Under the pieces are notes generated by a model. The model did no database searches. It saw nothing but the letters and a program-made list of their open reading frames with translations, and had not been told where the DNA came from. A stretch of DNA of 64,000 nt. Origin: Streptomyces sp. 840.1. GTDB lineage: Bacteria; Actinomycetota; Actinomycetes; Streptomycetales; Streptomycetaceae. Of this stretch, positions 16,891-24,971 are shown in pieces (within the stretch, counting starts at the first letter, position 1; the number at the start of each line of letters is the position of its first letter). The stretch spans positions 3,043,001 to 3,107,000 of the forward strand of contig NZ_RJUU01000001.1 of the NCBI RefSeq assembly GCF_003751445.1, given 5' to 3'. The translations under genes were made by a program, and so were the position numbers.

Positions 16891-19533
16891 TCACGGCGCC
16901 AGCGTCTGGCCGAGGTGGGCCGCCGCCGGGGTGCCGAGGTTGGAGCGGCCGTAGTAGAGGGCGCTCTTGGCGGAGATGCCCGCGCTGCCGCTGTCCAGCT
17001 GGAGGAAGACGCCGTCGCCGGCGTTCTCGCCGTCCGCGCCGATCGCCAGGTCCGCACGGCCGTAGCCGGACAGGTCCTGGAGGAGGACGGAGGAACCCAT
17101 CCGGTCACCGGACTCCGTGTCACCGGAGACGTCGGCCGTGTCCTGGCTGTAGGTGACCGAGCCGGCACCGGAGATGCCGGTGGAGGTGCCCTTGAAGAGG
17201 ATCACCGCGCCGGCGTCCACCCGGCTCACATCGGCACGGGTGATGTCCTCGTTCGGGGATCCGGCCATGACGTCCGCGTACCCGTCGAGGTCGCAGTCGC
17301 CGACGGCGACGGAGGCGCCGAGGTCGTCGCCCGTCTCGCCGCCGCCCGGCACATCGGCGGAATCCTGTCCGAGAGTGATCGCGCCGGTCGCGGTGAGGCC
17401 GGTCGTCGTGCCCTTGAGCAGGGTGACCGTGCCGCCCTTGGCGGTCGTACCGGACTCGGTCGTGCCCGGCTGGCCGACGACGAGGTCGTCGATACCGTCG
17501 CCGGTGACGTCGCCGGCGGCCAGGGAACGGCCGCCCTTCGCGGAGAGGATCCCGACGCGCTGCAGCCCGCCGGACGAGCCCTTCAGCCACAGGACACGGG
17601 AAATGCCGCCCGGGTCACGGAAGTTGACGGCGGCGTCCGCGTAACCGTCCCGGTTGAAGTCGCCCGTGGCGACGGCCGCGTAGGAGACGGCCGCGGTGTA
17701 GGCGGTGGTGTTCAGGTACCCGGACGTGGCCGCGCCGGTGCCGGAGTCGTACGACCACCAGCGGCCGGGCTCGCCGGGCGCGACGGAGAAGATGTCGGAC
17801 TTGCCGTCCGCGTTGAAGTCACCGGTGGCGACGGAGGTGCCGAGCTCCTCACCGACGGCGCGGGTCGCGGTCGCGGTTCCGTACGACGTGCCGGTGTTGA
17901 GCGCGGGGCCGTACATCACGGAGATCAGGCCCGAGTCGGCGTGGCCGCTGGTGTCGTCCTCGCCGGGTGAGCCGATGACCAGGTCGCCGTATCCGTCCCC
18001 GTTGACATCGCCGTACGCGTTCGACGCGCCGAAGAGGTCACCGGACTCGCTGCTGCCGGGGACGCCGGGGCTGTTCTGGTCGATGATCTTCCCGGCCGAG
18101 GCGACCGGGCCGTCGTCGCCGCCCGGGACGACCGTGAGCGAACCGGCGTTGCCGCCCGCCTGCGGGGTGCCCGCGACCAGGTCGGTCACGCCGTCACCGT
18201 CGAAGTCCGAGCGGGTGAGGGCGTGCGAGACGCCGGGCGAGGCGGCGAGGGTACGGATGAGCGGCAGCTTGCCGTACAGCGCGTCGCCGGGGCACAGCGT
18301 GGCGTTGGTGTCGCGGTGGCCGAAGACCCGGGGCAGCGTGATCGAGTCGCCCTCGGGGACCTTGTTGCCGTCCTGGCCGAGCGGCGAACCGGACACCAGG
18401 GTCACGTCGGAGCTCGGGCTGATGCCGTACATGCCGAACTTCCAGGCGACGACCCGGGAAATGGCCTCCAGGCCGGCCCGGGTCGGCTTCAGCGTCATCG
18501 TGTTGCCGATGTACGAGATGCCCACGGTGTTGGTGTTGAAGCCGACGTCGTGGGCGCCGGTCACCGGGAGGTCCATGCCGCCGCTGCGGCCCTCGAAGAT
18601 CTGACCGCAGCGGTCGACGACGAAGTTGTAGCCGATGTCGTAGTACCCGCGGGCGAAGTGCTCCTGCTGGATGGTGCGCATCCGGGCCATCGACTGACTG
18701 CACGGGACGCCGTTGTCCTGGTCGACGCCGGTGTGATGGATGACGGCGGCCTTGATCTCCTGACCGTATTCGGGCGTGCCGTTGTAGTCCGTTGAGGCAC
18801 CCCACTGGGCCTGGGTGATGACCGGCGGCTTGACGACGGTCGAGGGCAGGGGAGCCGGGACGGTCGGTGACGGGGAGGCCGTCGCCGTCGGGGTCGGGGT
18901 CGCGGGGTCGGTGGGCGAAGGCGTGGTGGCCGCGTCGGTGGGCGTGGCCGACGGGGTCGGCGCGGCGTCCTTCGCGTACGCGACGGGCTTCGGGGTGCCG
19001 GTCGGGTCGGTGCCCGGGTCGAGGAGTTTCACGTCCATGCCGGACGGGAGCGCGGAGGCGGAGCCGTCGGCGGCGACCACCCGCACCTCGACGCCGTCCG
19101 AGGGCCCGGTCCACACCGCGGAGGTGCCGCCGCGGGTCGCCGCGTCCTCGGCCTCCTTGCCGTCGGCGGAGAAGGGGTCGTCCGGCAGCGCCTGCCAGCC
19201 CGACCACTTACCGGTCCCGACCTGCTTCGAACGTATCTGTGCCGTTCCCCCGAGCTTGGCGGCCGGGTCCGACCAGGTCAGCAGGGCGGCGCTGTACTCC
19301 TTGGTGTCCTGCCTCGGCAGCCCCTTGCGACCGGCCCCCTGACCGGCGAGCTCGACCGTACGCACGGCCGCGGCCCGCCCCTTGTGCTCGCCCGCCGTGC
19401 CGTTGCCGGCCGGACCGGCGACCGCGTAGGTCGCTGTTCCCACCCCGCTCAGGACGACGACGCCGACGGTCAGGAGCGCCCGTCTCCGCAGGCCGCCCAG
19501 CGGCCTGGACGAATACTCTCTGCTCGTGCTCAA
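16891..19533 (-). CDS. Secreted N-acetylmuramoyl-L-alanine amidase (PGRP type) with FG-GAP repeats
   Basis: 880 residues if translation starts at TTG 19533, preceded by GGGGTGGGGAA. A signal peptide (RRRALLTVGVVVLSG) is followed by a domain of unknown role, a Pro/Thr-rich linker at about 185-230 and an amidase_2/PGRP domain starting at QAQWGAS. Zinc ligands are visible as IHHTG, the GHRD histidine and the Cys in TLCPGD. The rest is a series of about seven FG-GAP/integrin-like repeats with DxDxDGxxD calcium loops (SDFDGDGVTDL, GDVNGDGYGDL, GDFNADGKSD). It probably cleaves peptidoglycan outside the cell, with the propeller acting in binding. The gene is monocistronic. Confidence 0.88.
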   Translation of the reverse strand: MSTSREYSSRPLGGLRRRALLTVGVVVLSGVGTATYAVAGPAGNGTAGEHKGRAAAVRTVELAGQGAGRKGLPRQDTKEYSAALLTWSDPAAKLGGTAQIRSKQVGTGKWSGWQALPDDPFSADGKEAEDAATRGGTSAVWTGPSDGVEVRVVAADGSASALPSGMDVKLLDPGTDPTGTPKPVAYAKDAAPTPSATPTDAATTPSPTDPATPTPTATASPSPTVPAPLPSTVVKPPVITQAQWGASTDYNGTPEYGQEIKAAVIHHTGVDQDNGVPCSQSMARMRTIQQEHFARGYYDIGYNFVVDRCGQIFEGRSGGMDLPVTGAHDVGFNTNTVGISYIGNTMTLKPTRAGLEAISRVVAWKFGMYGISPSSDVTLVSGSPLGQDGNKVPEGDSITLPRVFGHRDTNATLCPGDALYGKLPLIRTLAASPGVSHALTRSDFDGDGVTDLVAGTPQAGGNAGSLTVVPGGDDGPVASAGKIIDQNSPGVPGSSESGDLFGASNAYGDVNGDGYGDLVIGSPGEDDTSGHADSGLISVMYGPALNTGTSYGTATATRAVGEELGTSVATGDFNADGKSDIFSVAPGEPGRWWSYDSGTGAATSGYLNTTAYTAAVSYAAVATGDFNRDGYADAAVNFRDPGGISRVLWLKGSSGGLQRVGILSAKGGRSLAAGDVTGDGIDDLVVGQPGTTESGTTAKGGTVTLLKGTTTGLTATGAITLGQDSADVPGGGETGDDLGASVAVGDCDLDGYADVMAGSPNEDITRADVSRVDAGAVILFKGTSTGISGAGSVTYSQDTADVSGDTESGDRMGSSVLLQDLSGYGRADLAIGADGENAGDGVFLQLDSGSAGISAKSALYYGRSNLGTPAAAHLGQTLAP

Positions 19534-19913
19534 TTCCCCACCCCATTTGTTCTGTTCGTGGTCACGTGAGCACCACAAGTCGCCTTGATGGCCTCATGCA
19601 TCCTGCGTCCGTGAAGCGTGGAGTGTCACACCAAGAGGCGTAACCGGCCCCGGCTGTTGAGCGCGGCGGCCCGTCGCGGGTGGGCTTCTGCACGTGGGCC
19701 GGCGAACGCCCGGGGCCGGCAAGGGCGTTCGGCCGGGAGATGACCTGCACCGGCACCGGATCTTTCACGGCTCCGTTCCGGGGAACGCACGGTCACCGTT
19801 CCGGCGGGGCTGCCCTCCGCGCTGGTGCGGGCGGTGCAACTGCCCGGCTCCGCAAGGTTCAGGGGCTGCTCCGTACGCCCGATACCGGCCACCGTCGCTC
19901 ATGAACCACAGCG
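19534..19913. other. Non-coding stretch upstream of the amidase
   Basis: About 380 bases holding the amidase promoter on the minus strand. I see no gene with a credible start or coding bias. Its right end adjoins the first 56-bp hairpin repeat. Confidence 0.5.
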
Positions 19914-19969
19914 CCCCTGCCCCGGCTCCGGCCGGCGGCAGGGGACGCTTTCGCGCGTGCGGGGTCAGC
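19914..19969. repeat. 56-bp hairpin repeat, copy 1
   Basis: Aligns without gaps to 22924-22979, with 48 of 56 positions identical. Both copies contain the inverted repeat CCCCTGCC...GGCAGGGG and end with GGGGTCAGC. The hairpin could serve as a terminator. The two copies flank a 3-kb block with a membrane protein, two regulators and a hydrolase. Confidence 0.75.
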
Positions 19970-19986
19970 CGCGCCCGACGGCCCCT

Positions 19987-20112
19987 GACGACAAGACGAT
20001 CCGCACGGCGCAGCAGCTCGGCGCTCGCCGCCTCGTACGCGGTCCGGTTCGCTGTCTCGTGGGGCATCGCCACGACTTCCACGGCCGCTTCGACGAGATG
20101 GCCGAAGACGGC
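19987..20112 (-). pseudogene. Remnant of a SLOG/Rossmann nucleotide-binding-like protein
   Basis: On the minus strand one frame reads like an interior piece of a DprA/SLOG-type protein: ETANRTAYEAASAELL, then RRADRLVV. In intact relatives the next residues are a WDG motif followed by a GYGGTADVV-type segment. Here the frame leaves the family immediately after RLVV. No start codon, ribosome-binding site or C-terminal half is present. The family call rests on pattern memory, not a search. Confidence 0.35.
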
Positions 20113-20121
20113 CGCACCGGT

Positions 20122-20189
20122 GTGTACCGGCTCGGCGCCCCGAACCAGCTGTCGCCGGGCACACCGTGCCCGGACGAGCTGCGCCGACG
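20122..20189 (+). repeat. 68-bp repeat, copy 2 (orphan)
   Basis: Second copy of 16616-16683, with three substitutions. One of them changes the stop codon TGA to CGA, so this copy reads on without a stop. Nothing upstream of it resembles the membrane-protein gene, so only the terminal 68 bases were copied or kept. Confidence 0.9.
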
Positions 20190-20227
20190 GGGGCGGCGGG
20201 CTGGAGCGGCGGGCTGGGATGGTGGCC

Positions 20228-20262
20228 ACTTTCCATGCTGGAAAGTAAATGCCATGATGGCA
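20228..20262. promoter_or_regulatory. Two adjacent palindromes upstream of the membrane-protein/winged-helix operon
   Basis: ACTTTCCA-TGC-TGGAAAGT (20228-20246, 8-bp perfect arms) and TGCCA-TGA-TGGCA (20250-20262, 5-bp perfect arms) lie 40-75 bases before the start of the operon. The spacing and AT-richer context fit a promoter with an autoregulatory operator for the winged-helix protein encoded by the second gene. The assignment is inference. Confidence 0.55.
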
Positions 20263-20301
20263 AGTATCGGGCCGGTCGGGTGCCCTCGGGAAGGAATCGG
20301 T

Positions 20302-20841
20302 GTGCTCATGTCGTCGCAGGAGAAGTCGTCGCAGGAGAACAGTTCCGCGCTTTCGGGGAACGGTGGCGGCCGGGCGACCGTGCACGCCGAGGACGCGCTG
20401 AAGGGCGTGGAGAGGGCCAGGGAGCGGGCTCGTCTCCAGGCCGGGCGGGCTCCCGCGTGGTACGGCCCGGCCGTGGCGGTGGCACTGGTGCTGCCGAGCG
20501 CGGTGCAGGTCTGGAGCCGGACCCGGGGTGGCTGGGCGACGCCGTTGGCGCTCCTCGTGTCGCTCCTGGGGCTGGCGGCCGTGTTCGCGCTCGTCCGGGC
20601 GGCGAGGCGGACGGCTGGGGTGCGGGTGGAGCGTTCCCTGCCCTCGCGTCTGACCCGGAGCCGGACCGCGCTTCCGGCCGTCCTGGCGGCGGGACTGGCG
20701 GCGGGAGCGTGCTGCTGGGCGGCGGGGGCCGGGGAGGGTGCGACCCGGATCACGGCGTTCGCCGTATGGGGGCTCGGCGTGTGGGGCGTGTGCCTCGTCC
20801 GTAACGCGGCGATCGACCGCGCGCTGGGGCAACTCGCGTGA
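20302..20841 (+). CDS. Small integral membrane protein
   Basis: 179 residues from GTG 20302, seven bases after GGGAAGGA; an ATG two codons later (20308) is the alternative. The N-terminus is hydrophilic and repetitive (SSQEKSSQENSS). About four hydrophobic segments follow (WYGPAVAVALVLPSA, ATPLALLVSLLGLAAVFALV, AVLAAGLAAGACCW, FAVWGLGVWGVCLV). I do not recognise the family. It is translationally coupled (GTGA overlap) to a winged-helix regulator. Membrane-protein/wHTH pairs of this kind are common in actinobacteria but poorly understood. Confidence 0.75.
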   Translation: MLMSSQEKSSQENSSALSGNGGGRATVHAEDALKGVERARERARLQAGRAPAWYGPAVAVALVLPSAVQVWSRTRGGWATPLALLVSLLGLAAVFALVRAARRTAGVRVERSLPSRLTRSRTALPAVLAAGLAAGACCWAAGAGEGATRITAFAVWGLGVWGVCLVRNAAIDRALGQLA

Positions 20842-21215
20842 AGGGCGATCCGCCGGGACGGGGGCGGGCCGCGCTGGACGAGGCCATCCACCATCCGACC
20901 CGGCTGGCCGTGGTCGCGTTCCTCTCCGCGTGCGACGAGGCGGATTTCGCCGCCGTCCGCGACGGCTGTCAGGTGTCCGACTCGGTCCTCAGCAAGGCCT
21001 CGTCTGCGCTGGAGGCTGCCGGCTACCTGAACGTCCGCAAGGGGCACGTGGGCAAGCGCCCTCGGACCTGGCTGTCTCTCACGTCCGCCGGTCAACAGGC
21101 CCTGGCGGGGCACATCGCGGCGCTTCAGGACATCGTGGCCACGGCCCGGAGTGCGGGCGGGGACGCCCGGGAACCCGCCGGACCGGCCGGGCACCCGGTG
21201 CCGTCACCCGAGTGA
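20838..21215 (+). CDS. Winged-helix transcriptional regulator (MarR-like, HTH_27 type)
   Basis: 125 residues beginning at GTG 20838, overlapping the stop of the membrane-protein gene by four bases. One compact winged-helix domain: AIHHPTRLAVVAFLSACDEA, then SDSVLSKASSALEAAGYL (recognition helix) and a wing with GKRPRTWLSLT. This matches the short PF13601-type regulators normally coupled to a membrane protein. It probably represses its own operon through the palindromes at 20228-20262. Its 3' end overlaps the convergent TetR gene by 12 bases. Confidence 0.85.
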   Translation: MKGDPPGRGRAALDEAIHHPTRLAVVAFLSACDEADFAAVRDGCQVSDSVLSKASSALEAAGYLNVRKGHVGKRPRTWLSLTSAGQQALAGHIAALQDIVATARSAGGDAREPAGPAGHPVPSPE

Positions 21216-21818
21216 CGGGCCCGGGAAGAGCTTGTCGAGGCAGTGACGAAGGACGGCGACGGCGGCCTCGGCACTGCGCTGCCCGGTCAGAACGCTGATC
21301 CCGAGCCCCGCCGCCGTGGCGAGGAGGACGACGGCCTCGGTCCGTACGTCCACGTCGGGCCCGACGAGACCGGCGTCCTGCGCCTGTGCGAGCAGGCCGG
21401 CCACGGCGTCCTCGGCGGCGTCGGGGTTCTGGAGGAACGGCTGCGCGGCGAGCACCTCGTCCGTCACGGCGAGCACGGCGTACGAGGTGTAGACGAGGTG
21501 GAAGGCGCGGCTCTCCTCGTCGATGGGCAGCGAGGCCAGGAGCAGGGCCTCGACCGTCGCGCGCGGTCCCGGGGTGTCGCCGGCGGCCCGGACCCGGGCG
21601 GTGACCCGCGCGCCGAACTCCTCGGCCAGTTGCTGGAGCCCGTAGAGCAGCAGCTTCTCCTTGGTCTGGAAGTAGTACTGCACCAGCCGCAGTGACACCC
21701 CGGCCTCTGCGGCCACGTCCCGCATCCCCACGGCGTGCAGTCCCAGTCTCCCCGCGACCCGGACCAGGGCCCGGCCGATCTCGGTGCGCCGCTCGTCGTG
21801 GTCCACGCGCTTTGGCAT
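21204..21818 (-). CDS. TetR-family transcriptional repressor
   Basis: 204 residues from ATG 21818. The HTH occupies residues 14-60 (GMRDVAAEAGVSLRLVQYYFQTKEKLL), and a variable ligand-binding domain follows. It is divergent from an alpha/beta hydrolase gene, and two similar palindromes sit between them, so the hydrolase is the likely regulated target. A longer open frame continues upstream through the operator, but the ATG at 21818 matches the normal TetR N-terminus. Confidence 0.9.
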   Translation of the reverse strand: MPKRVDHDERRTEIGRALVRVAGRLGLHAVGMRDVAAEAGVSLRLVQYYFQTKEKLLLYGLQQLAEEFGARVTARVRAAGDTPGPRATVEALLLASLPIDEESRAFHLVYTSYAVLAVTDEVLAAQPFLQNPDAAEDAVAGLLAQAQDAGLVGPDVDVRTEAVVLLATAAGLGISVLTGQRSAEAAVAVLRHCLDKLFPGPSLG

Positions 21819-21873
21819 CGGCCGGATCTCCACCCGTCTGTACGACTCGTCAGCCCTGACCGGGCCTTCGACA

Positions 21874-21911
21874 TGGTACCGCCGTACCACGAACATGGTA
21901 CGGTCGTATCA
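21874..21911. promoter_or_regulatory. Twin TetR operators
   Basis: TGGTAC-N4-GTACCA at 21874-21889 (perfect) and TGGTAC-N4-GTATCA at 21896-21911 (one mismatch). Their centres are 22 bp apart, two turns of the helix. They lie between the divergent TetR and hydrolase genes, the normal position for a TetR autoregulatory site. Confidence 0.75.
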
Positions 21912-21943
21912 TAAAAACGAGCTGCTCCAGGAGGTGGCCCACC

Positions 21944-22897
21944 GTGTCCGATGCCAGGACCCGCAACCGTCCCCCGGCCGACATCGGCCGCTACGTGAAC
22001 GACGCCTTGCGCGACCGGTACTTCGAGGCCTGCGACGCGCTGTACGCGCTGGGCGCCCCCGTGCGGGCGGAGCTCGACGTGGAGACCCGCTTCGGGACGA
22101 CCCACGTGTACCGGTACGGTCCCACGGACCCCGCCGCCGCATCCCGCACCCCGGTCGTCCTGGTGCACGGGGCCGGCTCCTGCTCCGCCATGTGGTACCC
22201 GAACACCGCCTCGCTCAGCGCCGAACGCCCGGTCTACGCGATCGACACCCCCGGCGATCCGGGACGCAGCGTGCAGCGCGCGCCCATCCACCAGCCCGAA
22301 CGCGCGGCGCAGTGGCTGGACGAGGCGCTGTCCGGCCTGGGCCTGGACCGCGTACACCTCATCGGCTCCTCGTACGGCGGCTGGCTCACCCTGAACCAGG
22401 CCCATCTCCGCCCCGGCCGCCTCGCGTCGGCCACCCTGCTGGACCCGGGCGGGCTGGAGAAGGTCGGCCTCCGCTTCTTCGCCTGGATCTTCGTCAGCCT
22501 CCTCGCGACCTCCGCCCCCAAGGCCCTGCGCCCCCGCCTGGCGGCCTGGCTGGCCCAACCGGTGCTGGTCGTGCCGGAACTGCGCGCGATGATCAGGGCG
22601 AGCGTCCGCGCCTACCGTGTACGCCGCCCGGCCCCGCTGCCCCTCACCGAGGACGAACTGCGCACCATCCGCACGCCGCTCTACCTGCTCCTGGGCAAGC
22701 GGAGCCTGCTGGTGCACCCGCGCCGCCAGGCGGAGCGCGTCCCGCGCCTGGTGCCGACGGCGACGGCCGAGATCATCGGCGCCACCGGACACGGACCACA
22801 GATCGACCACGCCGACGAGGTCAACGACCGGATACTGACCTTCCTGGCCAGGACGGACGCGGCCACCGCCACCGCCACGGGCGCCGACGCCGACTGA
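21944..22897 (+). CDS. Alpha/beta hydrolase
   Basis: 317 residues from GTG 21944 with GGAGG nine bases upstream. Typical fold signatures: oxyanion loop VHGAGS at 74-79, nucleophile elbow GSSYGG with Ser143, and a C-terminal catalytic histidine in ATGHGPQ. No signal peptide, so cytoplasmic. It likely hydrolyses an ester or related bond, and its control by a divergent TetR protein suggests a xenobiotic or acyl substrate. A hairpin repeat (22924-22979) follows and may terminate it. Confidence 0.87.
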   Translation: MSDARTRNRPPADIGRYVNDALRDRYFEACDALYALGAPVRAELDVETRFGTTHVYRYGPTDPAAASRTPVVLVHGAGSCSAMWYPNTASLSAERPVYAIDTPGDPGRSVQRAPIHQPERAAQWLDEALSGLGLDRVHLIGSSYGGWLTLNQAHLRPGRLASATLLDPGGLEKVGLRFFAWIFVSLLATSAPKALRPRLAAWLAQPVLVVPELRAMIRASVRAYRVRRPAPLPLTEDELRTIRTPLYLLLGKRSLLVHPRRQAERVPRLVPTATAEIIGATGHGPQIDHADEVNDRILTFLARTDAATATATGADAD

Positions 22898-22923
22898 TGC
22901 GCCACCAGCGCCCCCTGCCCCTG

Positions 22924-22979
22924 CCCCTGCCCCGGCTACGGCCGGAGGCAGGGGACGCTCCGTCGTGTCCGGGGTCAGC
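22924..22979. repeat. 56-bp hairpin repeat, copy 2
   Basis: Gap-free match to 19914-19969. It starts 26 bases after the hydrolase stop and contains the CCCCTGCC...GGCAGGGG hairpin, so it is well placed as the hydrolase terminator. Confidence 0.75.
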
Positions 22980-23238
22980 TGGGGCCACCCGGTGAGTTGG
23001 GACCGCTGCGAGCGGCTGATGCGCCCGGACGAAGCCGAATCGATCCCCAACTACGTGGCCACTGAAGCCGGGTCCACGGTCTACGTCCACAAGGTTCCGT
23101 GCACCAGATCGCGGGCCCACCCGCCGTCGTACCTGTGTCCGGATCGCCGCGCCCACTGACTCCCGCTCGCGGCCGCACGGCGACGGCCGCGGGCGAGGTC
23201 ACGCCCGCGCGGGCCCGTGCGGAAGGGCGCTGCTTGCA

Positions 23239-23543
23239 TTGGCCCGTGACTCTGTCGGCACACCGGACGAGACGCAAGAGAAGGCAGAGCTTGCGGTCTG
23301 GTTCGGCGGAGCATCCTTGGCGTTCTGGTTCTGCTGTCCGTTCTGGATACTGATCAGTTTTGTCGCGCTGTCTCTGGCGCTCGTCGGCCTGGTGCGGGCC
23401 TTTGCCGAGTACCGCGCATCAAGGTCGGGGCGAGCGAACAGGACGCGAGCCGTGGTGGGTGCTGTGTTGTCCCTCTGGGGGCCGCGGCGATCGCCTACAT
23501 GATCTTTCTGGCCACCCATCCTGATCTTCCCGTGCAGGGGTAG
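23239..23543 (+). pseudogene. Small membrane protein gene with a frameshift (DUF4190-like)
   Basis: From TTG 23239 the frame encodes a short acidic N-terminus, two hydrophobic segments (FWFCCPFWILISFVALSLALVG and VVGAVLSL) and then turns into arginine-rich nonsense ending at 23502. Shifting by one base in the G5 run at 23477-23481 restores a natural ending, GAAAIAYMIFLATHP...VQG with a TAG at 23541-23543. A missing G in that run is the simplest explanation. It is either a real mutation or a sequencing error. The layout resembles DUF4190-type membrane proteins. Confidence 0.55.
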
Positions 23544-23818
23544 CCGCCTCATCGGTGGCCTGTTTGATGCGGGTCAGTCGTACGAAGAGACTCACCGCTT
23601 CACGAGCGAGGTAAGGCGAGTTGGAGGCTGACCTGCGGAACGCGGATCTCGGTACCTGCTGCCTGTGCGCTCCGCCGGCAGCCGCAGTGCCCCGTGAGTC
23701 CCCGACCGGTCTGGCGCGGTTGTGACACGGGGAATATGTGATCGATGGTCGCATTACTCAAGCAGAGGTGAGTACTGGAACTCAGGCCAGTTCCAGGGGC
23801 AGCGGGAAAGCTTGAGTC

Positions 23819-24223
23819 ATGCCACAACGACCTCTGAAACTCTTTCCCCAGCTGATGGCGATCCTCGGGCTGGCCGTGGTAGCGCTAGCGGTGTGGGCTG
23901 CCTGGCTGGGCTGGGACCAGCACCGTGACGTGCAACCTGATGGTTCGGAGACCGGGCCGTACGAGGCGTGGCAGGTGATCGGGCTGGTGCTGACTCTGCT
24001 GGCGCCGGTGTACTGGGCGGCATCCCGGCGCTACATCGCAGGCGCCGTGCTCGGCGTCACAGCCGGCCTGACTGTTGCCGCCTACTACGACTGGTCGGAC
24101 GACTCCAGCGGCCTGTTCATGGTCGGCGTAGGCATGGTCATGGTGGGGAGCCTTGCCGTGACAGGTGTCGCTTCGGCCGTGATCGCCTCTGTGAAGACAA
24201 GTGCCGACTCAACTCGGCAGTGA
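23819..24223 (+). CDS. Small integral membrane protein
   Basis: 134 residues with four predicted membrane helices: LMAILGLAVVALAVWAAWLG, VIGLVLTLLAPVYWAA, AVLGVTAGLTVAAYY and a Gly/Val-rich last helix. A short polar loop with GSETGPYEAW separates the first two. I do not recognise a family. Codon use is slightly less GC-biased than in core genes nearby, in keeping with an accessory region. It is followed by a strong hairpin terminator. Confidence 0.65.
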   Translation: MPQRPLKLFPQLMAILGLAVVALAVWAAWLGWDQHRDVQPDGSETGPYEAWQVIGLVLTLLAPVYWAASRRYIAGAVLGVTAGLTVAAYYDWSDDSSGLFMVGVGMVMVGSLAVTGVASAVIASVKTSADSTRQ

Positions 24224-24284
24224 TCTTGAAGCCGTCGGGGCAGCGATGCCACCGTGAAGTTCAGATCCCACACCCGCCGCAGGC

Positions 24285-24323
24285 GAACGGCCCCTGACCA
24301 GGTGAATCGGTCGGGGGCCGTTC
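24285..24323. terminator. Terminator, 15-bp arms
   Basis: Arms 24285-24299 and 24309-24323 (GAACGGCCCC... and ...GGGGCCGTTC) pair with one mismatch around a 9-nt loop, 60 bases after the membrane-protein stop. Confidence 0.8.
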
Positions 24324-24483
24324 CTGTGCGTCCTGTCCGACGTTCCCCGTCAGTTCCCGGCTGATCGGGCAGGGACGGGGCGCGGGCGCCCTCTGGCCCA
24401 GCAGACCCGTCGGTTGCCGACTGGAACAGCGGTCAGGTGGGGAGGAACCGATCACATTCACGGTGTCGTACGGGGGCAGCCAT

Positions 24484-24971
24484 ATGAACTCAGACACGGT
24501 CACCGCTGTTGCAGCGACAGCCATAGCGCTCGGCTCTCTTTGGGTCAGCTACACACAGGCCAGGGACAGCAGGCGACATAGCCGCCAGTCGGTGAGGCCG
24601 ATGCTCCAGATGCGCCGCGTCACGGAGTACGAAGGCACTGAAGCGGGGCTCAACGTCGTCAATGCTGGTCTTGGGCCGGCCATTGTGACGAGTTCGGTGG
24701 TGCGGTTGGACGGAGAGGCCGTTGGACAGTGGAACTACCACACGCAGCAACGCATATTGGGCTCGTTCCCGATGCGACCGAAGGCACACTCTTACGCCCG
24801 GGTGCCGTGGTGTTAGCCGGGCAGACCGTCTTCTTGTTGTCCCTGGATGAGTTCAGCGATGACGAGCACGGCTGGTTCTGGGATCTCATCACCCGACGCC
24901 TGGTGATCGAGATTCGTTACGAATCCCTTTACGGTGGCGAAGACTTGAGTGTGATACCACCCGTGTTCTGA
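24484..24971 (+). pseudogene. Membrane-anchored hypothetical protein with a frameshift
   Basis: The frame from ATG 24484 (GGGGG upstream) encodes an N-terminal membrane segment (AVAATAIALGSLWVSY) and a cytoplasmic domain with NVVNAGLGPAIV, then breaks down near 24775 and stops at 24816. A second frame takes over from about the same place with LRPGAVVLAGQTVFLLSLDEF and ends naturally at 24971 (IEIRYESLYGG). Joined, they make one coherent protein of about 160 residues of a type common in Streptomyces. The single frame break makes this a pseudogene unless it is a sequencing error. Confidence 0.65.

Noticed and set aside
22965..23159. 64-codon open frame after the hairpin repeat
   Set aside because: Codon bias is acceptable, but it starts inside the repeat, has no ribosome-binding site and no recognisable sequence.
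23544..23818. Possible insertion-sequence remnant
   Set aside because: Sequence looks non-native, but I found no inverted ends, no target duplication and no transposase motif in any frame.
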